Assembly: GCF_001591365.1 (NCBI RefSeq)
Contig: NZ_BCUT01000001.1
Span: 2,666,001 to 2,730,000 of the forward strand
Length of the DNA stretch: 64,000 bases
Reading direction: 5' to 3'
Source of the DNA: Variovorax paradoxus NBRC 15149
GTDB taxonomy: Bacteria; Pseudomonadota; Gammaproteobacteria; Burkholderiales; Burkholderiaceae_C
Under the pieces are notes generated by a model. It searched no databases. It saw only the letters and a program-made list of their open reading frames with translations, and had not been told where the DNA came from. Below are positions 38,362-47,646 of this stretch, piece by piece. The translations under genes were made by a program, and so were the position numbers. The stretch's first letter is position 1. Every line of letters starts with the position of its first letter.

Positions 38362-39045
38362 ATGAAGACCCTCCCCGATTTCGCCCCCGCCCCCTCGGCC
38401 ACGCGGCGCGACTACGTGGCGCAGACCCTGCGCGACGCCATCCTCACCGGCAGGATCGCGCCCGGCACGCAGCTGGTCGAGAGCCACTTCGCCACCCAGT
38501 TCGGCGTCAGCCGCGGCCTGCTGCGCGAGGCGATCCGCGAGCTCATCGAGACCGGCCTGCTCGTGAACAAGCCCTACGCCGGCACCTACGTGACCGACAT
38601 CAGCGAGGAAACCATGAGCGACGTGTACGAGGTGCGCCGCATCATGGAAAGGCAGGCGTTCATCCGCCTGTGGCCGCAGCGCGACGAAGCCTTTCGCGCC
38701 GAGATGACCGCGCGCTACGAGGCATTGGCCGAAGCCGCTTCCAGCAGCGAGCTGCATCGCGAGAGCGCGGCGGAGGCCCACTTCCACGGCCTGGTCTACG
38801 AGCGCTGCGGCAATCAGCTGCTGCTCGACGTCTGGCACCAGATGACGCAGAAGATCCAGCTCGGCTTTGCGGTGTGCCGCCTGACCCATGCGCCCAAGCC
38901 CGACTTCGCGGAGAACCACCACCTGTTCCTCGAGCTGGCCATCGGCAGCGACCTCAACGCGATGCTCGAGGAGCTCGATGCGCACCTGCTGCGCGGCCTG
39001 TCGACCATTCGGCACGCGCTGCGCAACACGGCCCCGCGCGGCTGA
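38362..39045 (+). CDS. GntR-family transcriptional regulator (FCD type)
   Basis: 227 residues: N-terminal winged helix (YVAQTLRDAILTGRIAPGTQLVESHFATQFGVSRGLLREAIRELIETGLL) and a helical FCD effector domain with EVRRIMERQAFIRLWP and a later histidine pair (HLFLELAIG) typical of metal-dependent ligand binding. Last gene of the transporter cluster and probable autoregulator through the palindrome at 34238-34259. Ligand unknown, presumably the imported amino acid or a product. Confidence 0.88.
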   Translation: MKTLPDFAPAPSATRRDYVAQTLRDAILTGRIAPGTQLVESHFATQFGVSRGLLREAIRELIETGLLVNKPYAGTYVTDISEETMSDVYEVRRIMERQAFIRLWPQRDEAFRAEMTARYEALAEAASSSELHRESAAEAHFHGLVYERCGNQLLLDVWHQMTQKIQLGFAVCRLTHAPKPDFAENHHLFLELAIGSDLNAMLEELDAHLLRGLSTIRHALRNTAPRG

Positions 39046-39064
39046 GCATGGGTCATGAAACCCG

Positions 39065-39988
39065 TTATTCGGTGCGCAGCATCTCCGGCAGCGCCTCCAC
39101 CGCGCTGAGCTTCTCCATCACCATCCCGATGAACGCCGACACCGCCAGCGGCAGGTGCTTGCGGCTCGGGTAGAGCACGCTCAGCCCCTGCCCGGTGCGC
39201 TGGTACTGCGGCAGCACCGGCACCAGCCGGCCGGCCTCCAGGTCGAGCCGGGCCATGGTGGGCGGCAGCAGCGCGATGCCAAGGCCGGCGAGCGCGGCCT
39301 TGCGCAGCGCCTGCGCGGTGTTGCCGCTGAAGCGGCCCCCAACCTGCACTTCTTCTTCCGCGCCGCCGGGGCCGGCCAGGCGCCAGAGGGCGCGGCCGCT
39401 CGGATGGGGCGAGGTCACGCAGTCGTGCTCCGCCAGCTCCTGCAGGGTGGCGGGCGCGCCGCGCGCGGCGATGTAGGCGGGGCTCGCGACCATGCCGTCG
39501 GTCCGGGCGCCCAGGAGCTTGCGGCCGACGTAGCCGGAGTCGGGCAGCGCGCCGCCGCGGAATGCGATGTCGATCTGCTCGGCGATCAGGTCGGCCCTGG
39601 CGTCGCTGAGTACGAAGTCGACGCGCACCAGCGGGTGCGCGGCCAGGAAGCCGGCCACCCACTCCATCGGGAAGAAGTCGAAGAAATCGGCCGTCGCCGC
39701 CACGCGCACCAGGCCGCTGGGCTGCTGGCTGCCGGTGATCAGCGCCTGCCCGGCCTCGACCAGCCCGTCGACCGCGCCCGCGCAGCGCTCGTGGAACGCC
39801 CGGCCCGCGCTGGTCAGCGTGAGCCTGCGGGTGGAGCGCTGCATCAGCCGCGTGCCCAGCTGCGCCTCGAGCTGCTGGATGCGCCGGCTCACGGTGTTGG
39901 GCGGCAGTCCCAGCCGGCGCGCCGCCGCGGCAAAGCTGCCGTGGCGCACCACCTGCACGAACATGGCAATGTCGTTGAGGTCGAGCAT
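39065..39988 (-). CDS. LysR-family transcriptional regulator
   Basis: 307 residues. The helix-turn-helix is at the N-terminus (GSFAAAARRLGLPPNTVSRRIQQLEAQLGTRLMQRSTRRLTLT), with an effector domain of the substrate-binding fold. It is divergent from the DoxX-pirin pair across an 85-bp gap, the classic LysR arrangement, and therefore probably controls those genes. Its 3' end faces the GntR gene with a 19-bp gap. Confidence 0.9.
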   Translation of the reverse strand: MLDLNDIAMFVQVVRHGSFAAAARRLGLPPNTVSRRIQQLEAQLGTRLMQRSTRRLTLTSAGRAFHERCAGAVDGLVEAGQALITGSQQPSGLVRVAATADFFDFFPMEWVAGFLAAHPLVRVDFVLSDARADLIAEQIDIAFRGGALPDSGYVGRKLLGARTDGMVASPAYIAARGAPATLQELAEHDCVTSPHPSGRALWRLAGPGGAEEEVQVGGRFSGNTAQALRKAALAGLGIALLPPTMARLDLEAGRLVPVLPQYQRTGQGLSVLYPSRKHLPLAVSAFIGMVMEKLSAVEALPEMLRTE

Positions 39989-40073
39989 GGCGGGGATTCC
40001 TTCTGTTGATGGACGAGTGCAATCCGATTCTGCCGTCTAGTCGATCAATGGGTGCCGCCCTAACCTTCTGCCC

Positions 40074-40463
40074 ATGACTTCCACATCTCCCGCTTCCACT
40101 TCCCCGATCCAGCGCCGCATCGTCTGGGGCGTTCGCATTCTTCTGGCGCTGGCCTTCGGCGCCGCCGGCCTCGCCAAGCTGGCCGGCGTGCCGCAGATGA
40201 TCCAGGTGTTCGAGGCGGTGGGCTTCGGCCAGTGGTTCCGCTACCTGACGGGCGTGGTCGAGGTCGGCGGCGCGGTGCTGCTGCTGGTGCCGGCGACCGG
40301 CTTCGTCGGCGGCCTGCTGCTGGCCGCGACCATGGCCGGCGCCGTGGCCACGCACCTCGTGCTGATCGGCGGCAGCCCCGCGCCGGCCGTGGTGCTCCTG
40401 CTGCTGTCGGCCTTCGTGGCGTGGCGCCTGCGCCCGGTGCCGGCGGCCAGCAGCGCCGCCTGA
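40074..40463 (+). CDS. DoxX-family membrane protein
   Basis: 129 residues with four predicted membrane helices and the DoxX start VRILLALAFGAAGLAKLAGVPQMIQVFEAVGFGQWFRYLTGVVEVGGAVLLL. DoxX-like proteins are small inner-membrane components linked to redox or thiol stress in several bacteria, but this one has no defined role. It is probably co-transcribed with the pirin gene 36 bp downstream and regulated by the divergent LysR gene. Confidence 0.85.
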   Translation: MTSTSPASTSPIQRRIVWGVRILLALAFGAAGLAKLAGVPQMIQVFEAVGFGQWFRYLTGVVEVGGAVLLLVPATGFVGGLLLAATMAGAVATHLVLIGGSPAPAVVLLLLSAFVAWRLRPVPAASSAA

Positions 40464-40499
40464 TCTTTCTTTCTTCTTCCATCGGTTAAGGAGCCTCCC

Positions 40500-41360
40500 A
40501 TGACCACCGCCGTTGCCACCACCATCACCACCGAAGCCCGCGCCATCGTCTACCGCACGCGCGGCTCGCAGCACGGGCCGATCACGCGGCTCATGAGCCC
40601 GGGCGACCTGGGCGAATTCCTCAAGCCCTTTGTGTTCCTCGACCTCTTCGGCTTCGACACCTCGGGCGGCCGCAAGGGCTTCGGCATGCACCCGCATTCG
40701 GGCATTGCCACGCTGACCTGGCTGATCGAAGGCGACACGCGGTACGAGGACACGACCGGCGAGCAGGGCGTGCTGCCGGCCGGCGGTGTCGAGTGGATGC
40801 GCGCCGGCAACGGCGTGTGGCACGACGGCGCGCCCGCGCCGGGCACCCAGCGCGTGCAGGGCTTCCAGCTCTGGGTGGCCCTGCCGGCCTCGGAAGAAAA
40901 CGCGCCGGCGCAGAGCATCTACCTCGCACCCTCGCAGGTGCCGCGGGAAGGCCCGGCGCGCGTGCTGCTCGGGCGCCACGGCGCGGCGCAAAGCCCCATT
41001 CCGGCCCCGGCGCCGATCAACTACCTGGCCGTGCAGCTGAAGGACGGCGAGCACTGGCGCTACACGCCGCCCGCCGGCCACACGGTGGGCTGGATCGCGG
41101 TCGACGCGGGCCGGCTCGATGCGGGCGATGGCGAACCGGTCACTGCCGGCGAGCTGGCGGTGTTCGAGGAATCGGGCGCGGCCATCGGCTTCGTGGCCCA
41201 AGGCGACACCTCCTTCGTGCTGGGCTCGGCCGCGAAGCATCCGCATGAACTGGTGATGGGGCACTACTCGGTGCACACCAGCAAGGCGGCGCTCGAGCAG
41301 GGCGAGGCCGAGATCCGCCGCATCGGTGCGCGGCTGCGAGAGGAAGGCCGGCTGCGCTGA
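40500..41360 (+). CDS. Pirin-family cupin protein
   Basis: 286 residues, the compact bacterial pirin. Metal-site residues appear in GMHPHSGIATLTW and in GNGVWHDGAP; a second cupin half follows with WRYTPPAGHTVGWIAVDAGRL. AAGGAG lies just before the ATG at 40500. YhhW-type pirins can act as quercetinases; the LysR-DoxX-pirin arrangement is common in proteobacteria and fits a redox or xenobiotic response. A strong terminator follows. Confidence 0.88.
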   Translation: MTTAVATTITTEARAIVYRTRGSQHGPITRLMSPGDLGEFLKPFVFLDLFGFDTSGGRKGFGMHPHSGIATLTWLIEGDTRYEDTTGEQGVLPAGGVEWMRAGNGVWHDGAPAPGTQRVQGFQLWVALPASEENAPAQSIYLAPSQVPREGPARVLLGRHGAAQSPIPAPAPINYLAVQLKDGEHWRYTPPAGHTVGWIAVDAGRLDAGDGEPVTAGELAVFEESGAAIGFVAQGDTSFVLGSAAKHPHELVMGHYSVHTSKAALEQGEAEIRRIGARLREEGRLR

Positions 41361-41446
41361 AGAGGGCACTTTCCCGCTGCACCCTGGTGCATCCGGCGCC
41401 TTCATGGCGCAGCCATGCCGCCCCAAAGGCACCGTCCGGCCCCACG

Positions 41447-41483
41447 CGCCGCGCGCACTTTCTCCAGTGCGCGCGGCGTTTTT
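41447..41483 (+). terminator. Rho-independent terminator after the pirin gene
   Basis: Stem of about 13 bp, with perfectly complementary arms 41448-41459 and 41466-41477, a 6-nt loop and a following T5 run (41479-41483). It separates the pirin transcript from the next operon. Confidence 0.8.
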
Positions 41484-41573
41484 CCTGGCGCCCGCCCTTC
41501 GCCGGCGCGCCTTTGCGCACTTCCAGCCGCCTCACCAAGGGCTTACCCCATCACGCAGGCCTGCATATTGCTT

Positions 41574-41614
41574 AAGACTGTCGTCGGTTGACTGTCGACA
41601 GTTTGCGCAGTCGA
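41574..41614. promoter_or_regulatory. Operator-like palindromes upstream of the aldolase/ABC cluster
   Basis: The region contains ACTGTCGACAGT (41591-41602), a perfect 12-bp palindrome, with a second copy of the half-site GACTGTCG about 12 bp upstream and an inverted half-site (CAGTCGA) about 8 bp downstream. This regular clustering suggests cooperative repressor binding. It lies 60-100 bp before the aldolase start. The GntR gene at 51.0 kb is a possible regulator. Confidence 0.55.
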
Positions 41615-41675
41615 TCCGATGAACCCCGAACATGGCGCCGGCGGCCTCCCGCCGGGCCTGAAAAAGGAACGCGAC

Positions 41676-42467
41676 ATGCAATTGCAGGCAGTGGGCCGCC
41701 AGGCCCCATCCGTTTCCGATGCCGAGCGCCAGGTGCGCGAAGACCTGGCCGCGGCCTACCGGCTGGTGGCGCACTACGGCATGGACGACAGCATCTACAC
41801 GCACATCTCCGCGCGCGTGCCGGGCACCGAGGACCAGTTCCTGATCAACCCCTTCGGCATGCTGTTCAAGGACATCACGGCTTCGTCGCTGGTGAAGATC
41901 GACCTCGATGGCCGCATCCTCGACGACTCGCCCTGGGACGTGAACCCGGCCGGCTTCACCATCCACAGCGCGGTGCATTCGGCGCGCCACGACGCGGCCT
42001 GCGTGCTGCACACGCACACGGTGGCGGGCGTGGCGGTGTCGTCGCTGGCGGGCGGGTTGCAGCCCTGCAACCAGTGGGCGCTGCAGTTCTACAACCGCGT
42101 GGTCTATCACGACTTCGAGGGCATCGCGCTCGATGCCGATGAGCGCGAGCGCCTGGTGGCCGACCTGGGCCCGACGGCGCGTGCGCTGATCCTGCGCAAC
42201 CACGGCCTGGTCACGCTCGGGCGCACGGTGTCGGAGGCTTTCATCCTGATGCTGAACCTGGAACGCGCCTGCCGCGTGCAGGTGGCGATCCAGTCGAGCG
42301 GGCTGCCGGTGCATCCGGTGCCGGCCGAGGTCTGCGAGAAGACCGCGCAGCAGTACGAAAGCGGCGACAGCGTGCGCCAGCCGGGCCAGCCCGACCCCAA
42401 CGCGCGCGAATGGCGCGCACTGCTGCAGCGCATCGACCCGCTTCCCGCCACCTCGTACCGCGACTGA
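41676..42467 (+). CDS. Class II aldolase/adducin family protein
   Basis: 263 residues of the class II aldolase/adducin fold. The zinc-ligand histidines are in VLHTHTVAGVAVSS and ILRNHGLVTLG, and the entry motif AHYGMDDSIYTHISARVPGTEDQFLINPFGMLFKDITASSLVKID is characteristic. The ATG at 41676 follows an AAAAAGGAA site and is preferred over an in-frame ATG at 41619. Members cleave or epimerise sugar phosphates or act on hydroxy acids. It is the first gene of the large catabolic region and its partner may be the 2-hydroxyacid dehydrogenase at 47.6 kb. Confidence 0.87.
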   Translation: MQLQAVGRQAPSVSDAERQVREDLAAAYRLVAHYGMDDSIYTHISARVPGTEDQFLINPFGMLFKDITASSLVKIDLDGRILDDSPWDVNPAGFTIHSAVHSARHDAACVLHTHTVAGVAVSSLAGGLQPCNQWALQFYNRVVYHDFEGIALDADERERLVADLGPTARALILRNHGLVTLGRTVSEAFILMLNLERACRVQVAIQSSGLPVHPVPAEVCEKTAQQYESGDSVRQPGQPDPNAREWRALLQRIDPLPATSYRD

Positions 42468-42562
42468 ACGCGGCGGCGCCGCCATCTGCGGCGCCCGCGT
42501 CCTGCCGTTCCCCGTTTCTTCGTCCCCACCCGCTCGCACAGAGCCACAAGGAGTTTCCGCAC

Positions 42563-44131
42563 ATGAAACGTCGCAACCTCATCCAGATGGGCGCCGCCTC
42601 GGCCGCCGGATTGACGCTCGCGGGTGTCCCGCTGCACCTGCTGGCGCAGGGCAAGAAGGGCGGCGTGATCAACGCCGTGGTGCAGCCGGAGCCGCCGGGC
42701 CTGATGCTGGGCATCACGCAGAACGGCCCCACGCAGATGATCGCGGGCAACATCTACGAGGGCCTGCTGCGCTACGACGAGAAGATCAACCCGCTACCTT
42801 CGCTGGCCACCTCTTGGACCGTCAACAAGGAAGGCACGCTCTACACCTTCAAGCTCAAGCCCGGCGTCACGTGGCACGACGGCAAGCCCTTCACCTCGGC
42901 CGACGTGGTGTTCTCGGCCGACGTGTTTTTGCGCAAGACGCATGCGCGGCTGCGCGCCAACCTGGCCGCGGTGGAGAGCATCAAGGCCATCGATCCGCTC
43001 ACGGTGGAGTTCAAGCTCAAGTACCCCTTTGGCCCCTTCATCGGCATCTTCGAGGTCGGCAGCATGCCGATGATCCCCAAGCACATCTACGAGGGCACCG
43101 AGTTCGCGGCCAACCCGGCCAATGCCACGCCCATCGGCACCGGGCCGTTCAAGTTCAAGGAATGGGTCAAGGGCTCTTACATCCAGCTCGTGGCCAACGA
43201 CAAGTACCACGTCAAGGACGTGCCGCTGGTCGAGAGCGTGTACTTCCACGTGATTCCCGATGCGGCCTCGCGCGCGGCGGCCTTCGAGTCGGGCAAGGTC
43301 GACCTGGTGCCAGGCGGCGCGGTCGAGTACTTCGACGTGCTGCGGCTTTCCAAGCTGCCGGGCGCGGCGGTCACCACCAAGGGCTGGGAGTTCTTCGCGC
43401 CGCATTCGTGGCTGTGGCTCAACAACCGCAAGGCGCCGATGGACAAGCTCAAGTTCCGCCAGGCCGTGATGTACGCGATCGACCGCGAAGCCATGGCCAA
43501 GATCGCCTGGCAGGGCTTCGCCAAGCCGGCGACGGGGCCGTTCAACAGCAACATCAAGTTCCACAGCACCGACGTCGCCAAGTACCCGCGCAACGTGGCC
43601 ACCGCCAAGAAGCTGCTCGAAGAAGCCGGCTACAAGGGCGAGACGCTGCGCCTGCTGCCGCTGCCCTACGGCGAGACCTGGGCGCGTTCGGCCGAGATCC
43701 TGCGCCAGAACCTCGCGCAGGCCGGCATCAAGGTTGAACTGGTGGCCACCGACGTGGCCGGCTGGAACCAGAAGCTCAACGAGTGGGACTACGACCTTGC
43801 CTTCACCTACGTCTACCAGTACGGCGACCCGGCGCTGGGCGTGGCGCGCAACTACACCACCGGCAACATCGCCAAGGGCTCGCCGTTCAACAACGTCGAG
43901 GGCTATTCGAACCCGAAGGTCGACGAGCTGTTCGACGCCGGCGCCAAGGAGGCCGATCCCGAGAAGCGCAAGGCCATCTACCTGCAGGTGCAGAAGATCC
44001 TGCTCGACGAGGTGCCCGTGGCCTGGCTGCATGAGCTCAACTTTCCGACGCTGTACCGCACCAAGCTGGGCAACCTGATCACATCGGGCATCGGCCTGAA
44101 CGACAGCCTGGGCACAGCGACGCTCGCATGA
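42563..44131 (+). CDS. ABC transporter substrate-binding protein, peptide/opine type (family 5)
   Basis: 522 residues. The N-terminal signal starts KRRNLIQMGAASAAG, twin-arginine-like, and ends LLAQG. The family 5 pattern is clear: IAGNIYEGLLRYDEKINPLPSLATSW, LKPGVTWHDGKPFTSADVVFSADVFL, NATPIGTGPFKFKEWVKG and KFRQAVMYAIDREAMAKI. Such proteins bind peptides, opines, nickel complexes or similar polyamides. An AAGGAG site precedes the ATG. Confidence 0.9.
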   Translation: MKRRNLIQMGAASAAGLTLAGVPLHLLAQGKKGGVINAVVQPEPPGLMLGITQNGPTQMIAGNIYEGLLRYDEKINPLPSLATSWTVNKEGTLYTFKLKPGVTWHDGKPFTSADVVFSADVFLRKTHARLRANLAAVESIKAIDPLTVEFKLKYPFGPFIGIFEVGSMPMIPKHIYEGTEFAANPANATPIGTGPFKFKEWVKGSYIQLVANDKYHVKDVPLVESVYFHVIPDAASRAAAFESGKVDLVPGGAVEYFDVLRLSKLPGAAVTTKGWEFFAPHSWLWLNNRKAPMDKLKFRQAVMYAIDREAMAKIAWQGFAKPATGPFNSNIKFHSTDVAKYPRNVATAKKLLEEAGYKGETLRLLPLPYGETWARSAEILRQNLAQAGIKVELVATDVAGWNQKLNEWDYDLAFTYVYQYGDPALGVARNYTTGNIAKGSPFNNVEGYSNPKVDELFDAGAKEADPEKRKAIYLQVQKILLDEVPVAWLHELNFPTLYRTKLGNLITSGIGLNDSLGTATLA

Positions 44132-44171
44132 CGGCCAGCCCGCAGCACATGCAACGCAACAGGAGCCGCCG

Positions 44172-45143
44172 ATGAAACGTACGCAGTTCATGCTGGGCCG
44201 CGTGATGCAGGGCCTGCTGGCGATCTTGCTGATCGCCACAGTCAACTTCATGCTGGTGCGCGCGGCGCCGGGCGATCCGGTGTCGGTGCTGGCGGGCGAG
44301 GCGGGCGCGTCCGATCCGCAGTTCGTGGCGCAGCTGCGCGCGCAGTTCGGGCTCGACCAGCCGATCACGACGCAGCTCGCCACCTACGTCGGCAAGGTGG
44401 TGCGGCTCGACCTGGGCTTCTCCTACCGGCAGCAGCAGCCGGTGCTGAAGCTCATCATGGACCGGCTGCCCGCCACGCTGCTGCTCACCGGCACCGCGTT
44501 TGCGCTGTCGCTGCTGTTCGGCATCACGCTCGGTGCGCTGGCCGCGCGGCGCGCCGGCAGCTGGGTCGACAGCTCGATCACCGTGGTGGCGCTCATCTTC
44601 TATGCCACGCCGCTCTACTGGCTCGCGCTGATGGCGGTGCTGGTGTTCACGGTGCAGCTCGACTGGCTGCCGGGCTTCGGCTTCAGCACCGTGGGCTCCG
44701 GCGCCACCGGCCTGGCGCTGGCCTGGGACATCGCGGGCCACCTGGTGCTGCCGGCGCTGACGCTCGCGCTCTTCTACATGGCGGTGTATGCGCGCATGAC
44801 GCGCGCCGCCATGCTCGAGGTGGCGCAGATGGACTTCGTGAAGACCGCGCGCGCCAAGGGCGTGAAGCCCGGCCGCATCCTGCGCGCGCACGTGCTGCGC
44901 AACGCGCTGCTGCCGGTGGTCACGCTCGCGGGCATCCAGGCCGGCGGAATGATCGGCGGCGCGGTGCTGACCGAGACCGTGTTCGCCTGGCCCGGCATCG
45001 GCCGCCTGATGTTCGACGCGCTGCTGCAGCGCGACTACAACCTGCTGCTCGGCGCCTTCCTTGTGACCGCGGCCATGGCCGTGCTGTTCAACCTCATCAC
45101 CGACCTCGTCTACACGCTGGTCGATCCCCGGATCGAGCTATGA
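44172..45143 (+). CDS. Peptide-type ABC transporter permease (DppB-like)
   Basis: 323 residues with six transmembrane helices. Family markers include VNFMLVRAAPGDPVSVLAGEAG near the N-terminus and the coupling loop MDFVKTARAKGVKPGRILRAHVLRNALLPVVTL, plus TETVFAWPGIGRLMFDALLQRDYNLL. Its stop overlaps the next permease start (ATGA). Confidence 0.93.
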   Translation: MKRTQFMLGRVMQGLLAILLIATVNFMLVRAAPGDPVSVLAGEAGASDPQFVAQLRAQFGLDQPITTQLATYVGKVVRLDLGFSYRQQQPVLKLIMDRLPATLLLTGTAFALSLLFGITLGALAARRAGSWVDSSITVVALIFYATPLYWLALMAVLVFTVQLDWLPGFGFSTVGSGATGLALAWDIAGHLVLPALTLALFYMAVYARMTRAAMLEVAQMDFVKTARAKGVKPGRILRAHVLRNALLPVVTLAGIQAGGMIGGAVLTETVFAWPGIGRLMFDALLQRDYNLLLGAFLVTAAMAVLFNLITDLVYTLVDPRIEL

Positions 45144-45991
45144 CCCTGCTGCAAAGTCCATTCTGGCGGCGCTTCTGCCGCAACAAGGGCGCCGTGCTCG
45201 GCATGGCCGTGCTGGTGCTGGTCGCGGTTGTCGCCCTCATCGGCCCGTGGGTCGCGACCAACGATCCGTGGAACATGGTCGAGCAGCCCTTCCTGCGGCC
45301 GTGGACCGAGCCGGGCTTTGCGCTCGGCACCGACACGCTGGGCCGCGACATCCTCTCGGGCGTGATTTATGGCGCGCGCATCTCGCTGTTGATCGGACTG
45401 GTGTCGACCGTGGTCGCGCTGCTGATCGGCGTGACGCTCGGCGCCATTGCCGGCTACTTCGGCGGCTGGATCGACGCGGCGCTGATGCGCTTCACCGAGC
45501 TGTTCCAGGCGGTGCCGAGCTTCGCGCTCGCGATCGTGCTGGTGGCGATCTTCCAGCCTTCGGTCCATTCGATCGTGGTGGCCATTGCCATCGTCTCGTG
45601 GCCGCCGGTGGCGCGGCTGGTGCGCAGCGAATTCCTCACGCTGCGCCAGCGCGACTTCGTGCAGGCCGCGCTGCTCGCGGGCCAGTCGACGCCGCGCATC
45701 ATCCTGACGCAGATATTGCCCAACGCCATGTCGCCGATCATCGTGATGGCCTCGCTCATGACGGCCACGGCCATCCTGCTGGAGTCGAGCCTGAGCTTCC
45801 TCGGCCTCGGCGACCCGAACCAGATGAGCTGGGGCTACATGGTGGGCGCGGCGCGCACCGTGCTGCGCCAGGCCTGGTGGATGGCGCTGTTTCCGGGCCT
45901 GGCCATCGTGCTGACCGTGCTCGCGCTCAACCTGGTGGGCGAAGGCCTGAGCGACGGGCTCAACACGCGGCTCGACGGGAGGGGCAAATGA
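45140..45991 (+). CDS. Peptide-type ABC transporter permease (DppC-like)
   Basis: 283 residues. Contains GTDTLGRDILSGVIYGARISLLIGL, the DppC-type start of the core, and the coupling loop LRQRDFVQAALLAGQSTPRIILTQILPNAMSPIIVM. Overlaps both neighbours by 4 nt, so the permeases and ATPase are translationally coupled. Confidence 0.93.
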   Translation: MTLLQSPFWRRFCRNKGAVLGMAVLVLVAVVALIGPWVATNDPWNMVEQPFLRPWTEPGFALGTDTLGRDILSGVIYGARISLLIGLVSTVVALLIGVTLGAIAGYFGGWIDAALMRFTELFQAVPSFALAIVLVAIFQPSVHSIVVAIAIVSWPPVARLVRSEFLTLRQRDFVQAALLAGQSTPRIILTQILPNAMSPIIVMASLMTATAILLESSLSFLGLGDPNQMSWGYMVGAARTVLRQAWWMALFPGLAIVLTVLALNLVGEGLSDGLNTRLDGRGK

Positions 45992-47646
45992 GCGCTACCG
46001 TCACACCCATGAAGCCGGTGCAGCCGGTGCTCGATGTCGTCAACCTGGGCATCCGCCTGCCCAGGGGCGCGGACCGCGCGCTGGCCGTCGACGGCGCCAC
46101 GCTGTCGGTGCTGCCGGGCCAGACGCTGTGCGTGGTCGGCGAATCCGGCTCGGGCAAATCGATGATCGCCAATGCCGTGATGGGCCTGCTGCCGCGCCCG
46201 CACGTGGAGCCCGTGGCCGGGCAGATTTTGTTCGAGGGCCGCGACCTGCTGCAGCTCACCGAGCCGCAGCTGCGCGAGCTGCGCGGCCGGCGCATCGGCA
46301 TGGTGTTCCAGGAGCCGATGACGGCGCTCAACCCGGTGATGCGCATCGGCGAGCAGATCGGCGAAGTCTTCGATGCGCACGGCAGCGTGCCCGCGGCCGA
46401 GAAGCGGCGGCGCATCCTGGCTGCGCTGGCCGACGTGGGCCTGCCCGATCCGGAGCTGCTGATCGACGCCTATCCGTTCCGCCTCTCGGGCGGCCAGCGC
46501 CAGCGCGTGATGATCGCCTGCGCACTGGTGCTCGAGCCCGTGCTGCTGATCGCCGACGAGCCGACCACCGCGCTCGACGTGACCACGCAGGCGCAGATCC
46601 TCGCGCTGATCCGCGAGCTGCAGCAGCGCCGCGGCACGGCGGTGCTGTTCATCACGCACGACTTCGGCGTGGTGTCCGAGATTGCCGACCACGTGGTCGT
46701 GATGCAGACCGGCCAGGTGGTCGAGGCCGGGCCGGTGCGCCAGGTACTCGATGCGCCGCAGCACCCCTACACGCGCAAGCTGATCGCCGCCATTCCCACC
46801 GGCACTGCCGAGCGCGACACGCCAAGCGGCGAGGTGGTGCGCGTGCTGCAGGTGCAGGACCTGTGCAAGACCTACAGCTCGGGCAACGGCCTCTTCAAGC
46901 GCGGCCGCTCGGTGCAGGCCGCGAAGAACGTCAGCTTCGAACTGCGCCGCGGCGAAACGCTGGGGCTGGTCGGTGAATCGGGCTCGGGCAAGTCGAGCGT
47001 GGGCCGCTGCCTGGTGGGGCTCTCGCCGTTCGACAGCGGCCGCATTCTCTTCAAGGGCCGCAGCCTGTCGCAGGGGCCGGCCTTCCGGCGCGAGGCCGCG
47101 GGAAAGATCCAGATGGTGTTCCAGGACCCGTACGCATCGCTCAACCCGCGCCACCGCGTGGGCGCGGCCATCGCAGGCGGGCCCATTGCGCAGGGCGTGG
47201 GCAAGGCCGAAGCCATGGCGCGCGCGATGGAGCTGCTGAAGCTCGTGGGCCTGGGCGCCGATGCGGCCGAGCGCTATCCGCATGAGTTCTCGGGCGGGCA
47301 GCGCCAGCGCATCGGCATTGCGCGTGCGCTGGCCATGCAGCCCGAACTGCTGGTGGCCGACGAGCCGGTGTCGGCGCTCGACGTCTCGGTGCAGGCGCAG
47401 GTGCTCGAGCTCTTCGCGCAGGTGCGCGAGCAGTTCCAGCTTGCGATGGTCTTCATCACGCACGACCTGCGCGTGGCCGGCCAGATGTGCGACCACATCG
47501 CGGTGATGCAGCGCGGCGAGGTCGTCGAATACGGCGAGACGCACAAGGTGCTCGGCGATCCGAAGCACGCCTACACGCGCAAGCTGATCGAGGCGGTGCC
47601 GCGGCTGGTGTCCGCCGCGTCGCCGGCCGAGGCGCTGGTCGCGTGA
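45988..47646 (+). CDS. Tandem ABC ATP-binding protein (DppD-DppF fusion type)
   Basis: 552 residues with two complete ABC ATPase domains joined by a short linker near residue 280. Domain 1 has Walker [10 protein letters not shown], signature [17 protein letters not shown] and [12 protein letters not shown]; domain 2 has [26 protein letters not shown] and [12 protein letters not shown]. Domain 2 ends with the oligopeptide-type [25 protein letters not shown]. Starts with ATGA overlap on the preceding permease and its stop overlaps the dehydrogenase start (TGATG). Confidence 0.93.
   Translation: MSATVTPMKPVQPVLDVVNLGIRLPRGADRALAVDGATLSVLPGQTLCVVGESGSGKSMIANAVMGLLPRPHVEPVAGQILFEGRDLLQLTEPQLRELRGRRIGMVFQEPMTALNPVMRIGEQIGEVFDAHGSVPAAEKRRRILAALADVGLPDPELLIDAYPFRLSGGQRQRVMIACALVLEPVLLIADEPTTALDVTTQAQILALIRELQQRRGTAVLFITHDFGVVSEIADHVVVMQTGQVVEAGPVRQVLDAPQHPYTRKLIAAIPTGTAERDTPSGEVVRVLQVQDLCKTYSSGNGLFKRGRSVQAAKNVSFELRRGETLGLVGESGSGKSSVGRCLVGLSPFDSGRILFKGRSLSQGPAFRREAAGKIQMVFQDPYASLNPRHRVGAAIAGGPIAQGVGKAEAMARAMELLKLVGLGADAAERYPHEFSGGQRQRIGIARALAMQPELLVADEPVSALDVSVQAQVLELFAQVREQFQLAMVFITHDLRVAGQMCDHIAVMQRGEVVEYGETHKVLGDPKHAYTRKLIEAVPRLVSAASPAEALVA

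Noticed and set aside
42794..44383. 529-codon minus-strand frame
   Set aside because: Antisense shadow of the family 5 binding protein; no recognisable domain.
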